DNA of 64,000 bases from assembly GCF_009862265.1 (NCBI RefSeq), contig NZ_WWGX01000064.1:20710-84709 (forward strand), given 5' to 3'. Positions 52,347 through 60,851 of this stretch are shown here, piece after piece. Both the position numbers and the translations under genes were made by a program. The notes under the pieces were generated by a model. It did no database searches. It saw only the letters and a list, made by a program, of their open reading frames with translations, and was not told where the DNA came from. Each line of letters opens with the position of its first letter. Within the stretch, counting starts at the first letter, position 1. This DNA comes from Streptomyces sp. SID8352. Lineage in GTDB: Bacteria > Actinomycetota > Actinomycetes > Streptomycetales > Streptomycetaceae.

Positions 52347-52578
52347 GGCCGGAGGGCGTCGGGGGCCGCGGAGGCGCCGCCCCGCCGGTCCGTCACTCCT
52401 CCACCCGTTTGCCATTGTTCGCCGCTCCCGTCCCCGGTGCGCCGCCGGGCCGCGCGGGCATCCGTTCCCTGACGCGGCGGGCGCCCTTCCGGGGACTGTC
52501 CCCACCGACCGGGTGCGCGCCCGTGCCGACCGGGCGGCCCCGGGCGTTCGCTCGGTCGCGGGCCCCTGGGCGCCACGG

Positions 52579-53139
52579 TCACCGCAGGGGGCCGGCGGCC
52601 CGTTGCAGCCGGAGCTGGCCGATCTCCGCGACGTTCTTCATCAGTTCGGCGTTCACCCAGGCGGCCATGTCCGCGACCGAGTACGCCGGGTCGTCCTGCG
52701 GGGGGAACGCGGCGGTCGCGTCCAGGTCGGTGGCGGTGAGGCCGCCCAGCGCGGCGAGCCAGTCGGCGCGCAGGCCGCGCAGCCATTCCACGGTCGGTGC
52801 GCCCTCGCCCGGCCAGACGACGGCGTCGCGCTCCCGGGGCGTCCTGCCGTGGGCGTGATCGGCGGCCACGCTCCACCACCAGCCGATGTGCCAGCTCAGC
52901 CAGCCGATGGTCGGCACGGGGACGGGATCGGGCTCGGACTCCGCCCAGTCCGGCGCCCAGGTGCCGTCACCGGCCCGGCGCATCGTCCAGCAGACGCCCG
53001 CGGGCTCCCACAGGAAGTCGTCGGGTTCCAGCCGTTCCAGGTGGTACTCGAACAGCGCCCAGGTCAGGTCGAACTGCCGGCGCAGCAGCGCGGTCACGTG
53101 GTTCGGGGCGGGGGCGTCGGGGTGCGGGGAAGCTGTCAT
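52579..53139 (-). CDS. DinB-superfamily protein
   Basis: 186 residues, a four-helix DinB/YfiT-type protein. HVTALLRRQFDLTWALFEYH (first helix), TIGWLSWHIGWWWSVAADHA (metal-binding His region) and the C-terminal NAELMKNVAEIGQLRLQRAA are typical. Family members include mycothiol- and bacillithiol-dependent transferases; the substrate here is unknown. Confidence 0.82.
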   Translation of the reverse strand: MTASPHPDAPAPNHVTALLRRQFDLTWALFEYHLERLEPDDFLWEPAGVCWTMRRAGDGTWAPDWAESEPDPVPVPTIGWLSWHIGWWWSVAADHAHGRTPRERDAVVWPGEGAPTVEWLRGLRADWLAALGGLTATDLDATAAFPPQDDPAYSVADMAAWVNAELMKNVAEIGQLRLQRAAGPLR

Positions 53140-53431
53140 CGGCCGACCTTCGCACACCTTCCGGCGGCCACGGAACCGGGTATCCGGTGCCCCGGCCCCG
53201 CCCCACCCGTCCGGCCCCAACTCCATTCGCCGCGCGTGGTGTTATGGCCTTCGTCGGTGGTCGCGACGGCCGGTGACGGCCCCCGCCGGCTGCCCTCGGG
53301 TCTTCGGCCTGCGGAGCTCCCGGCGGCGGCCCTCGTCCACCCGGTGTCACCGGGACCGCGCGCCGATCGCACCTCCCCGGTCCGCACCTCCCCGTCCGCC
53401 CCCTGCCCCGTCCGTCCTCCCGGCCCGGGTA

Positions 53432-54619
53432 TCAGGCCCGTTCCACCAGCACCGCGCTGCCCTGGCCCACGCCCACGCACATCGTGGCGAGCCCGCGGGC
53501 GGCTCCCGTGCGGCGCATCCGGTGGAGCAGGGTGGTGAGGATGCGGGCGCCGGAGCAGCCGAGGGGGTGGCCCAGGGCGATGGCACCGCCCGTGGGGTTC
53601 ACCAGGTCGGGGTCGATGCCGAGTTGGTCCACGCAGGCGAGGGCCTGGGCGGCGAACGCCTCGTTGAACTCGGCCTCCGCGAGGTCGTCGACGCTCCAGC
53701 CCGCGCGGGCGAGGACCCTGCGGGTGGCGGGCACCGGCCCGATGCCCATCACGTCGGGGGGGACCCCGGCCGAGCCCCCGGCGACATAGCGGCCGAGCGA
53801 GGCCAGTCCGAGGTCGTTCAGCGCCTCCTCACTGACCAGGAGGAGTCCGGCCGCGCCGTCGTTCATCGGGGAGGCGTTGCCCGCGGTGACCGTGCCGCCG
53901 GGGCGGAAGACCGGCTTGAGCCGGGCGAGTCTGTCCGCGGAGGTGTCCTCGCGCACGCACTCGTCCCGGTCGACGACCACGCCGTCGGGGCGTTCCACCG
54001 GGAGCAACTCGTCGTCGAAGTACCCCTTCTCCCGTGCTCCGGACGCCAGTTGGTGGCTGCGCAGGGCGAACTCGTCCTGGCGTTCGCGGGAGACGCCGTA
54101 CCGCTCGGCGACCTCCTCGGCGGTCTCGCCCATGGCCAGCAGACCGTGGAGGTCCTTCATCGCCGGGTTGACCAGGCGCCAGCCGAGCCGGGTGTCGGCG
54201 GTCTCCATGCGGTGCGGCAGGGCCTCGTCCGGGCGGGGCAGCACGAAGGGGGCCCGGCTCATGGACTCGGAGCCGCCCGCCAGCACGATGTCCGCCTCCC
54301 CGGCGGCGATGGCGCGGGCCGCCGCGGTGACGGCCTCCATCCCGGAGGCGCAGAGCCGGTTCACCGTCGCGCCCGGCACCGAGTCGGGGAGCCCGGCGAG
54401 CAGCACGGCCATGCGGGCGACGTTGCGGTTGTCCTCCCCGGCCTGGTTGGCGGCGCCCCAGTAGACCTCGTCGATGCGGGCCGGGTCGAGCGCGGGCACC
54501 CCGGCGACCAGATCGCGGATCACGGCGGCGGCGAGGTCGTCGGGGCGCACCCCGGACAAGGCGCCGCGGAGCTTGCCGATCGGGGTGCGGCGGGCGGCAG
54601 CGAAGTGGACGGGACGCAC
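53432..54619 (-). CDS. Acetyl-CoA C-acyltransferase (thiolase, FadA/PcaF type)
   Basis: 395 residues. The nucleophile is Cys90 in VNRLCASGMEAV. The base motifs NEAFAAQAL, GGAIALGHPLGCSG and CVGVGQGSAV (second Cys) are intact. It cleaves 3-ketoacyl-CoA with CoA, or condenses acetyl-CoA units. In a distant sense it could take the acetoacetyl- or oxoadipyl-CoA made by the CoA transferase at 25021-26426, but it is not linked to it. The GTG start is preceded at about 95 bases by a palindromic site (54715-54725). Confidence 0.92.
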   Translation of the reverse strand: MRPVHFAAARRTPIGKLRGALSGVRPDDLAAAVIRDLVAGVPALDPARIDEVYWGAANQAGEDNRNVARMAVLLAGLPDSVPGATVNRLCASGMEAVTAAARAIAAGEADIVLAGGSESMSRAPFVLPRPDEALPHRMETADTRLGWRLVNPAMKDLHGLLAMGETAEEVAERYGVSRERQDEFALRSHQLASGAREKGYFDDELLPVERPDGVVVDRDECVREDTSADRLARLKPVFRPGGTVTAGNASPMNDGAAGLLLVSEEALNDLGLASLGRYVAGGSAGVPPDVMGIGPVPATRRVLARAGWSVDDLAEAEFNEAFAAQALACVDQLGIDPDLVNPTGGAIALGHPLGCSGARILTTLLHRMRRTGAARGLATMCVGVGQGSAVLVERA

Positions 54620-54714
54620 GAGGGGTCTCCTGTTCGTCGTCGCTCGGTCACCGGGCGGAGGGGCGCCCGCCGGTCTCCCGAGCCTGTGCTGCTCCGGGTC
54701 CTCCCGGAGTTAAT

Positions 54715-54738
54715 TAGCACCGCTAGTTTCGGACTATA
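54715..54738 (-). promoter_or_regulatory. Palindrome and -10 box upstream of the thiolase gene
   Basis: On the reverse strand TATAGT (54738-54733) looks like a -10 box. TAGC-n3-GCTA (54715-54725) lies just downstream over the expected transcription start. TetR-type regulators of fatty-acid genes in actinobacteria use similar CTAGC..GCTAG sites. No -35 match is clear. Confidence 0.45.
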
Positions 54739-55404
54739 GACCGCCGAACGACACCCTGGGAAGATCCTCCGGGAGACAGCCGTGCGGCGCGCACCGGGAC
54801 CCCGTGGGCGGACCGGAACACACCCTCCCCTCCTCGACGCGACCTCCGCCCGCCCGCCCCGCACCTCACCGTCGCGCCTCGCCCCGCCCTGCCCTGCCCC
54901 GCACCGCACCGCCCCGGCGCGAACGGCGCCCCAGCCCGGCCACGGCGTACGTCTCCCCCTCCAGCCCGTTCCGAGCCCGCCCGTCCAGCGCGCCCCCCTC
55001 GGACATGCCTCCGGCCGGCACGGCCCACCCCGGTCGGACACCGCCCGCCCCCTCCGGCACACCCCGGTCGAAGCCCGCCCGCTCACCCACGTTCCGGTGC
55101 GGACGCAGCCCCTCTCCTCGGACACCCCCCGCCCGGCCGCACCCCGACGGCCTCGGCCGCCGCCTGCTCCCCGGGCCGCAGCCCCGTCCGTCCCCCCGGG
55201 TCACCTCCCCGAAGGCCCGCTCGGGGCGAACCCCGGCGACGCCCCGCACCCCGCGCCCCGTACCCCGCGCCTCGTAACCCGCGCCTCGTAACCCCGCGCC
55301 CGGCGTCCCCGCCCCGCGCCCCCGCGTTTCCCGGACCCCGCCCCGGGCACCCGCCCCGCACCAACGGCCCGGAGGGCGCGCCCGCGCCAGGAGAGGGGCA
55401 CCCC
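54739..55404. other. Gene-free interval between thiolase promoter and endonuclease gene
   Basis: About 670 bases of C-rich DNA with many CCCCGCGCC-type runs; several GTAACCCGCGCCTC-like short repeats near 55260-55310. The frames are low-complexity. Only the AGGAGAGG site before the endonuclease gene is recognisable. Confidence 0.45.
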
Positions 55405-56109
55405 ATGACAGAAGCCCCACGGACCGGCGCGGCGGCCTCCCGCCGTACCGCCGGGTCGGCGTCCGTGCGCGGCGACGCGCGCGTCGTGCGGGAACTCGTC
55501 GCCGCGCACGGGCGGACGTTCGCCGAGGAGGCGGGCATCCGGCTCAAGGACACCCCGCAGCCCCTGTACCGGCTGCTGGTCCTCGCCCATCTGCTCAGCG
55601 CCCGTATCCGCGGCTCGGTCGCCGTGTCCACCGCCCGCGCGCTGTCCGAGGCGGGTCTGCGCGACCCGCGCCGGATGGCGGACGCCGACTGGCAGGAACG
55701 CGTGGACGCGCTCGGCCGCGGCGGCTACCGGCGCTACGACGAGCGCACCGCCACCCAACTCGGCGAGGGCGCCGAACTGCTGCTGGACCGGTGGCACGGC
55801 GATCTGCGCCGGCTGCGCGGGGAGGCCGACGGCACCGCGGCGGAGGAACGGCGGCTGCTCCAGGAGTTCCCCGGGATGGGACCGGCGGGGGCGGACATCT
55901 TCCTGCGCGAGGTCCAGCGGGTCTGGCCGGAGGCGGCGCCCCGTCTGGACCGCAAGGCCCTGGAGGGAGCCGGGCGCCTGGGCCTGCCCGAGAACCAGGA
56001 CCGGCTGCTCGGTCTGGCCGGGCGCACGGAACCGGCGGTACTGGCCGCCGCCCTTGTGCGGGCGGCGGTGGAGAAGGACATCACCCGGGACTCGCTCACC
56101 GCGGCGTGA
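55405..56109 (+). CDS. HhH-GPD family DNA glycosylase/endonuclease
   Basis: 234 residues. The helix-hairpin-helix is LLQEFPGMGPAGADIFLREV near residue 160. The upstream helical segment LYRLLVLAHLLSARIRGSVA matches the HhH base-excision fold (endonuclease III-like). No iron-sulfur cysteines are present at the C-terminus. A role in base-excision repair is likely, substrate unknown. The ATG has AGGAGAGG upstream. Confidence 0.8.
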   Translation: MTEAPRTGAAASRRTAGSASVRGDARVVRELVAAHGRTFAEEAGIRLKDTPQPLYRLLVLAHLLSARIRGSVAVSTARALSEAGLRDPRRMADADWQERVDALGRGGYRRYDERTATQLGEGAELLLDRWHGDLRRLRGEADGTAAEERRLLQEFPGMGPAGADIFLREVQRVWPEAAPRLDRKALEGAGRLGLPENQDRLLGLAGRTEPAVLAAALVRAAVEKDITRDSLTAA

Positions 56110-56120
56110 CCCGGGCCCGC

Positions 56121-56262
56121 CGTCCGCGTCCGGGCGCCACCGCCGCGCACGGCCCCGGGTCGGGGCGGCCGTGCGCGCCCGGCACCACCGCCCCGCCCCC
56201 CGGATCGGGGCGGCCGTCCGCGTCCGGCACCACCGCCCCGCACACCCCGGATCGGGCTCGTC
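56121..56262. repeat. Three imperfect 45-49-bp tandem repeats
   Basis: Units start near 56121, 56170 and 56215. Each runs CGTCCGCG(C/T)CCGG...CACCACCGCCCCG... and ends in a GGATCGGGGCGG-like block. They lie between the endonuclease stop and the lipoprotein gene. The last two copies are the more similar. Confidence 0.7.
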
Positions 56263-56347
56263 CCCCGGTCGGGCCCCGTGCGCTGGTGGGGGCGCGGGCG
56301 GGGTGATGCCCTGGGGACACCGTGCCGCGTTCCCAGGAGGCCCCGTC

Positions 56348-57193
56348 ATGAGCCGTCGACCGCCCCGCCCCGTCCGTCTCCTCGCCTCCGCACTGGCGGC
56401 GGGCGCGCTGCTGGCCGTGGCGGCCTGCTCGGACGGCGGCTCCGGGGCCGCCCCCGACACCGCCGAGCAGGCCCGCCCGGCCTCCGCCGCCGTCGTGCCG
56501 CCCGCCGCGGACGAGGCCGCCGCCTCGCCCAGTGCCTCCCCGGGCACACTCACCCGGGCCGGGGCGAAGGCCGCCCTGATCACCGAGGCGGACCTGGAGG
56601 CCGACTGGACCCAGGTCGACGACGCGGACACCTGGCGCGACTCCCTGCTCGTCGGCAAGGTCGACGTCGCGGACTTCCTCACCGCGAAGGCCGACGCGCA
56701 GGACTGCCAGAAGCTGCTCGACCGGCTCTACTCCCAGGAGGCCCTGGGCAAGCCGTCCGGCGCCTCCGCCGTCACCGGCTTCCGGCAGGGCGACTCACGG
56801 CTGTTCGAGCAGGTCGCCGCGTACGACGGCGCGCTCGACGACGCCTGGAAGTGGTTCGGCTCGCTGCCCCGGACCTGCGACGAGTTCACCACGACGGGCG
56901 GCCCGGGCGGCAAGCGGACCGTCCAGGTCATCGAGACCCCGATGCCCGAGGTGGGCGACGCCCGCCAGGGCCTGCGCGTCACCGTGAAGGGCACCGCCAA
57001 CGGCGAACCCACCACGCTCACCCTGGACGTGGCCGCCGTGCGCGTGGGCGACAACGCCCTCACCGTCACCGGCGGCGGACTCAGCGGCGGCCAGGCGGAG
57101 TCCGTCTCGCGGGGCGTGAAGCAGGGCACCGAACGGCTCAAGACCGTCCTCGCGGGCGGGACACCCAGCCCGAACCCCTCCGAGTTCGACTGA
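56348..57193 (+). CDS. Secreted lipoprotein of unknown function
   Basis: 281 residues. The signal peptide has an Arg-rich n-region, a hydrophobic core and a lipobox LAVAAC near residue 27. A 45-residue Ala/Pro/Ser-rich linker follows. The mature domain (from about 75) has an alternating pattern with Cys residues in AQDCQKLLDRL and PRTCDEF, which may pair. It resembles the PknH-like/sensor lipoproteins of actinobacteria only in general form, and I do not assign a family. The ATG has CAGGAGG upstream. Confidence 0.8.
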   Translation: MSRRPPRPVRLLASALAAGALLAVAACSDGGSGAAPDTAEQARPASAAVVPPAADEAAASPSASPGTLTRAGAKAALITEADLEADWTQVDDADTWRDSLLVGKVDVADFLTAKADAQDCQKLLDRLYSQEALGKPSGASAVTGFRQGDSRLFEQVAAYDGALDDAWKWFGSLPRTCDEFTTTGGPGGKRTVQVIETPMPEVGDARQGLRVTVKGTANGEPTTLTLDVAAVRVGDNALTVTGGGLSGGQAESVSRGVKQGTERLKTVLAGGTPSPNPSEFD

Positions 57194-57647
57194 CCCCCCC
57201 GGCGCCTCCCGTTCCGGGAGCCGGAGTCCGGCCGCACCCGGGGCCCGGCGACCTCGGTCCGCCCTCGCGTGCTGACCCTCCGGGGACCCGGGCCCGAGGC
57301 GCCGGGGTCCTCCCGGGGGCAGAACTCCCTTCCGGAGCACCGGGATTCACCCGGGTCCGTTCCGGATCCGAGCCCCGTCCCCGGGTTCCGGCCTCCATCC
57401 CCCGCCGCGGCCCCGGGCACCGCCCCTCACCCCCGGCCGCGCCCCGGCGCAAACACCCCGCGCCGGAGCCGCGGCATCCGGCCCCGTCGCCCGGGCCGCC
57501 CCCTGCCCCGGCCTCCCTCACCTCCCACCGCCCGAACGCCCCCGCGGCCTCCGGGGTGAGCGATGGACACGGATGTTCCCCTTCCGTTTCCAGGACAGGA
57601 AGATCACCCGGCGGCACAATGGTCCCGTCCGACCGTCCTGGAGGAGT
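57194..57647. other. Intergenic region upstream of the glutamine-synthetase paralogue
   Basis: 454 bases. The left two thirds are GC-rich without features. The right end (57560-57640) is AT-richer and likely holds the promoter. An in-frame ATG at 57573 would add 25 basic residues to the next protein; I prefer the later ATG because of its GGAGGAG site. Confidence 0.45.
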
Positions 57648-59051
57648 ATGACCACCCTTGCCGACCCCGTCCCCGGCGGCCGTCCCGGTGATGTCGAGCG
57701 GGCCACGGCCCTGTGCGGCGAACTGTCCGCGCGGGGCGTCCACGGTGTCGTCCTCGCCTGTACCGACACCGCCGGGATCACCCGGGTGAAGACCGTCCCC
57801 ACCGCGAAACTTGCCTCCGCGGCCGCCTGGGGCGTCGGCATGTCGCCGGTGTTCGACACCTTCCTGGCGGACGACTCCCACGTGGCCACGGACGTGCTCG
57901 GCTCCCCCGACGGCGATCTGCGCCTCTACCCGGACCTGGACCGGCTGACCGTGCTGGCCGCGCAGCCCGGATGGGCCTGGGCCCCGGTGGACCGGATCAC
58001 CCAGGAGGGGGAACCGCACCCGGGCTGCGCCCGGACCGCGCTGCGCCGGACCGTCGCGGACGCCGCCGCGCGGCACGGCCTCGCCTTCCGCGCCGCCGTA
58101 GAGGTCGAGTGGATGCTCGGCCGGGGCGACGCGCCCGGCGGCGCCTTCGTGCCCGTCGCCCCGGGACCGGCGTACGGGGCCGTCCGGCAGGTGGAGCTGA
58201 GCGACTGGGCCGCCGAGTTGCTGTCGGCGCTCGCCGCGCAGGGCGTGGACGTGGAGCAGTTGCATCCCGAGTACGCGGCGGGCCAGTTCGAGGTCTCGGT
58301 GGGCGCGCTGGACCCGGTGGCGGCGGCCGACCGCAGCCTGCTGGTCCGGCAGACCGTGCGCGCCGTGGCCCGGCGGCACGAGCTGCGCGTCTCCTTCGCT
58401 CCCGCCGTCGGCGCCGAGGGCGTGGGCAACGGCGGGCACCTCCATCTGTCGGCGTGGCGGGACGGGCGGAACCTGCACGCGGGCGGCGACGGCCGGTACG
58501 GCATGACCGCCGAGGCCGAGTCGTTCCTGGCCGGGGTGCTCGCCCATCTCCCGGCGCTGACGGCCGTCACGGCGCCCAGTCCGGCGAGCCGGCTGCGGCT
58601 GCGGCCCTCCCAGTGGGCGGGGGTGTTCACCGCATGGGGCCGGGAGACACGGGAGGCCGCCCTGCGAGTGGTCACCGGCACCGTCGGGGTGCGCGAGCGG
58701 GCCGCGAACCTGGAGATCAAACCCGTCGACCTGGCGGCCAACCCGTATCTCGCGCTCACCTGCGCGATCGCCGCCGGGCTGGACGGGATCGCCTCGTCGG
58801 CGCCGCTGCCCGGGGAGATCACCGGCGATCCCGCCCGGCTGGACCCGGCCGCGGCGGCGGCCCTGGGGGTGCGGCGGCTGCCGGAGTCGCTCGCGGAGTC
58901 CGTCGAGGCGTTCCGGGCGGACCCGGTGGTGCGGGGCGCGCTGGGCCCGGTCCTCTTGGACGCCGTCGTCGCCGTGCGGCGGGGGGAGATCGCGGCGGCC
59001 GAGGGGCTGGACGACGAGCGGCTGGCGGCGGCCTACCGCTGGGTGTACTGA
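57648..59051 (+). CDS. Glutamine-synthetase-like ligase (possibly gamma-glutamyl-amine type)
   Basis: 467 residues, GlnA fold. Motifs in order: VEVEWML (metal Glu), EYAAGQFEVS (metal Glu), GNGGHLHLSAW (ATP/His), a substrate segment SRLRLRPSQWAGVFTAWGRET and C-terminal NLEIKPVDLAANPYLAL. The SRLRLRPSQWAGVFTAWG stretch differs from canonical GlnA, and the N-terminal tail is short. Streptomyces paralogues of this kind (GlnA2/3/4) glutamylate polyamines or ethanolamine instead of ammonia. A single gene, so no pathway partner is evident. Confidence 0.82.
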   Translation: MTTLADPVPGGRPGDVERATALCGELSARGVHGVVLACTDTAGITRVKTVPTAKLASAAAWGVGMSPVFDTFLADDSHVATDVLGSPDGDLRLYPDLDRLTVLAAQPGWAWAPVDRITQEGEPHPGCARTALRRTVADAAARHGLAFRAAVEVEWMLGRGDAPGGAFVPVAPGPAYGAVRQVELSDWAAELLSALAAQGVDVEQLHPEYAAGQFEVSVGALDPVAAADRSLLVRQTVRAVARRHELRVSFAPAVGAEGVGNGGHLHLSAWRDGRNLHAGGDGRYGMTAEAESFLAGVLAHLPALTAVTAPSPASRLRLRPSQWAGVFTAWGRETREAALRVVTGTVGVRERAANLEIKPVDLAANPYLALTCAIAAGLDGIASSAPLPGEITGDPARLDPAAAAALGVRRLPESLAESVEAFRADPVVRGALGPVLLDAVVAVRRGEIAAAEGLDDERLAAAYRWVY

Positions 59052-59409
59052 GATGCCCGCCGCGCCCGGGGACGCCCACCGGAGGCCGCTCCGGTGGGCG
59101 CACCACCGCCCCGGCGCCGGGCCGTTCCGCGACCGGCGCACCGCCCCGGCGCCCGGGAGTGGCCGGATCCCATCGCCCGGAGTCCCGCCGCCCCGGCCAC
59201 GGGGATGCCGGGTCCGCGGGCCGGCGGCGGGCCTCCGTCACGGGGGTCCGCCGCCCACGGGCGGACGGGGCCGGGGGCGCGCGGAGGTGGGAGGAGGGCG
59301 CCGCGAGGGGGGAACGGCCGCGTGCCGTACGAAGGCTGGGCGGCGTGGGGACGGTCACAGTCCTGTACGGCGACCAGGAAGCACGAGACCCTGAAAGTAT
59401 GATCAAGCG
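59052..59409. other. Gene-free interval before the NUDIX-like gene
   Basis: 358 GC-rich bases; the last 60 become AT-richer and should carry the promoter. No other feature. Confidence 0.45.
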
Positions 59410-59946
59410 ATGTCTGACATGACCGAAACCACACCGGGCTGGCTGACGAACGACGAGCTGGAAATGGCCAGAGCCCGTATGCCGATCCTGTACGTCGAGG
59501 CCGTGCCCGTGCGCGTCGACGACAGCGGGGAAGTCACCAGCGTCGGCCTGCTGCTGCGCATCGGGCCGGACGGCACGGTCAGCCGGACGCTGGTCTCGGG
59601 CCGGGTCCTGCACCACGAACGGGTGCGCGACGCGCTGCTGCGCCACCTGGAGAAGGACCTCGGTCCGGTGGCCCTGCCCCGCGTCCCGTCCTCGCTCCAG
59701 CCGTTCACGGTGGCCGAGTACTTCCCCACCCAGGGAGTGACGGCCTACCACGATCCACGGCAGCACGCCGTGTCGCTGGCCTACGTGGTACCGGTGACCG
59801 GTGACTGCCGGCCCCGCCAGGACGCCCTGGACCTGGTCTGGTTCAGCCCCCGCGAGGCCCTGTCCCCGGCGGTGCGGAACGAGATGCCCGGCGGCCACGG
59901 CATCCTCCTCAGGCAGGCCCTCGCCCATGTGGGCCACGTGGACTGA
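59410..59946 (+). CDS. NUDIX-fold protein with degenerate Nudix box (DUF4916-like)
   Basis: 178 residues. In the region of the Nudix box the sequence is SGRVLHHERVRDALLRHLEK: the G-x5-E spacing is kept but the following R-E-x-x-E-E is R-H-L-E-K-D. So a typical diphosphatase centre is incomplete. The C-terminal half (VSLAYVVPVTGDCRPRQDALDLVWFSPREA) follows the Nudix fold. It may bind rather than hydrolyse nucleotides. Single gene. Confidence 0.72.
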   Translation: MSDMTETTPGWLTNDELEMARARMPILYVEAVPVRVDDSGEVTSVGLLLRIGPDGTVSRTLVSGRVLHHERVRDALLRHLEKDLGPVALPRVPSSLQPFTVAEYFPTQGVTAYHDPRQHAVSLAYVVPVTGDCRPRQDALDLVWFSPREALSPAVRNEMPGGHGILLRQALAHVGHVD

Positions 59947-60024
59947 CCACGGCGGGGTGCGCGCCGCGCCACCGGCGCGCGCCCCGGCCCGGGGCCCGAG
60001 GGCACCGGCCGCGCGGACGCTCGG

Positions 60025-60430
60025 GGCACGTGGAACGGCACGCCGGTGACGACGATCCCGGGCAGCGGCCGCAGGGGGCGGCGCAGCCGGGCGGCGGTCC
60101 TCCTGTGCAGCGGGCGGTGGCGCGGCCGCAGGGTGGCGATCTCCGGGAGGATCACCGTGATGGTGAGGTCCGGGGGCTGCCGGTGGAGCGCCTCGACGCA
60201 GTGGATCAGCGGTGCGACGGTCGCCCGGTACGGGGAGAGGACGGCGTGCGCGGCAGGTGGTCGCGCACCGGACGGTCCACTGCTCGCGGAACCTGCGCGC
60301 CTCCTCCTCGTCGAGCCCCGGCAGGGCACCGAAGGGCCCGGGCGGCACGAGGTCCCGCTCCTCCCCGTGCTCTTCGCCGTGGTGGCCGTCGCGGTCATGG
60401 CCGTGGGGACGGGCCTTTCCCACACCGCCC
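60025..60430 (-). pseudogene. Decayed C-terminal fragment of an APC-family amino acid permease
   Basis: On the reverse strand one frame reads FGALPGLDEEEARRFREQWTVR (about 60345-60270) after a His-rich stretch. A second frame then reads VLSPYRATVAPLIHCVEALH, QPPDLTITVILPEI and RLRRPLRPLPGIVVTGVPFHV (about 60245-60030). Together these match the soluble C-terminal tail of Streptomyces APC permeases as I know the family, with a frameshift between the two blocks and no membrane part. Thus only the last third of the gene remains, out of frame. Confidence 0.6.
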
Positions 60431-60851
60431 GGTGCGGACAGGGCGGGGCCGGATTCCGGTGACCCGTCCGCGGGTGCACCCGCCCGGCGGCATCGCGGAC
60501 CTTCCGCGGCGCCGCCGCCCGGCCGCGCCCGGCCGGCCGGTACGCGCCCCCGCCCGGGGCGGCTCCCCGCGGCTCGGGGTCGTACGGAGGGCGGGTGGCG
60601 CCGGCCCCCGTGGCACCCCTCGACCGGTGGCGCCGTCGGCCGACCGGCGGTACGGCCGACCGGCGGTCCGGGCGAGCGGCGGTCCGGGCGAGCGGCGACG
60701 CCCCGCCCCGGCTACCGCCCCGAGCGCCCCCGGAGTAGCTGACATGACGTCAATGCACTTCTGTCTCAAAGAAGTTGGATGCCAACTCGCCGCCGCCACC
60801 GGTTGCCGCAAGCGGCGTCGGCGGGCCGGGGCGCGTTGCTAGCGTGGCCGC
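60431..60851. other. Intergenic region upstream of the aldo/keto reductase
   Basis: 421 bases. The first 300 are very GC-rich with CCGGCGG repeats. The last 110 are AT-richer (TGACATGACGTCA at about 60739-60751) and probably hold the promoter. Confidence 0.45.

Noticed and set aside
53432..54619. Thiolase as part of the homogentisate-type catabolic operon
   Set aside because: It is 13 kb away with its own promoter and unrelated neighbours; a metabolic link is possible but not shown by the sequence.
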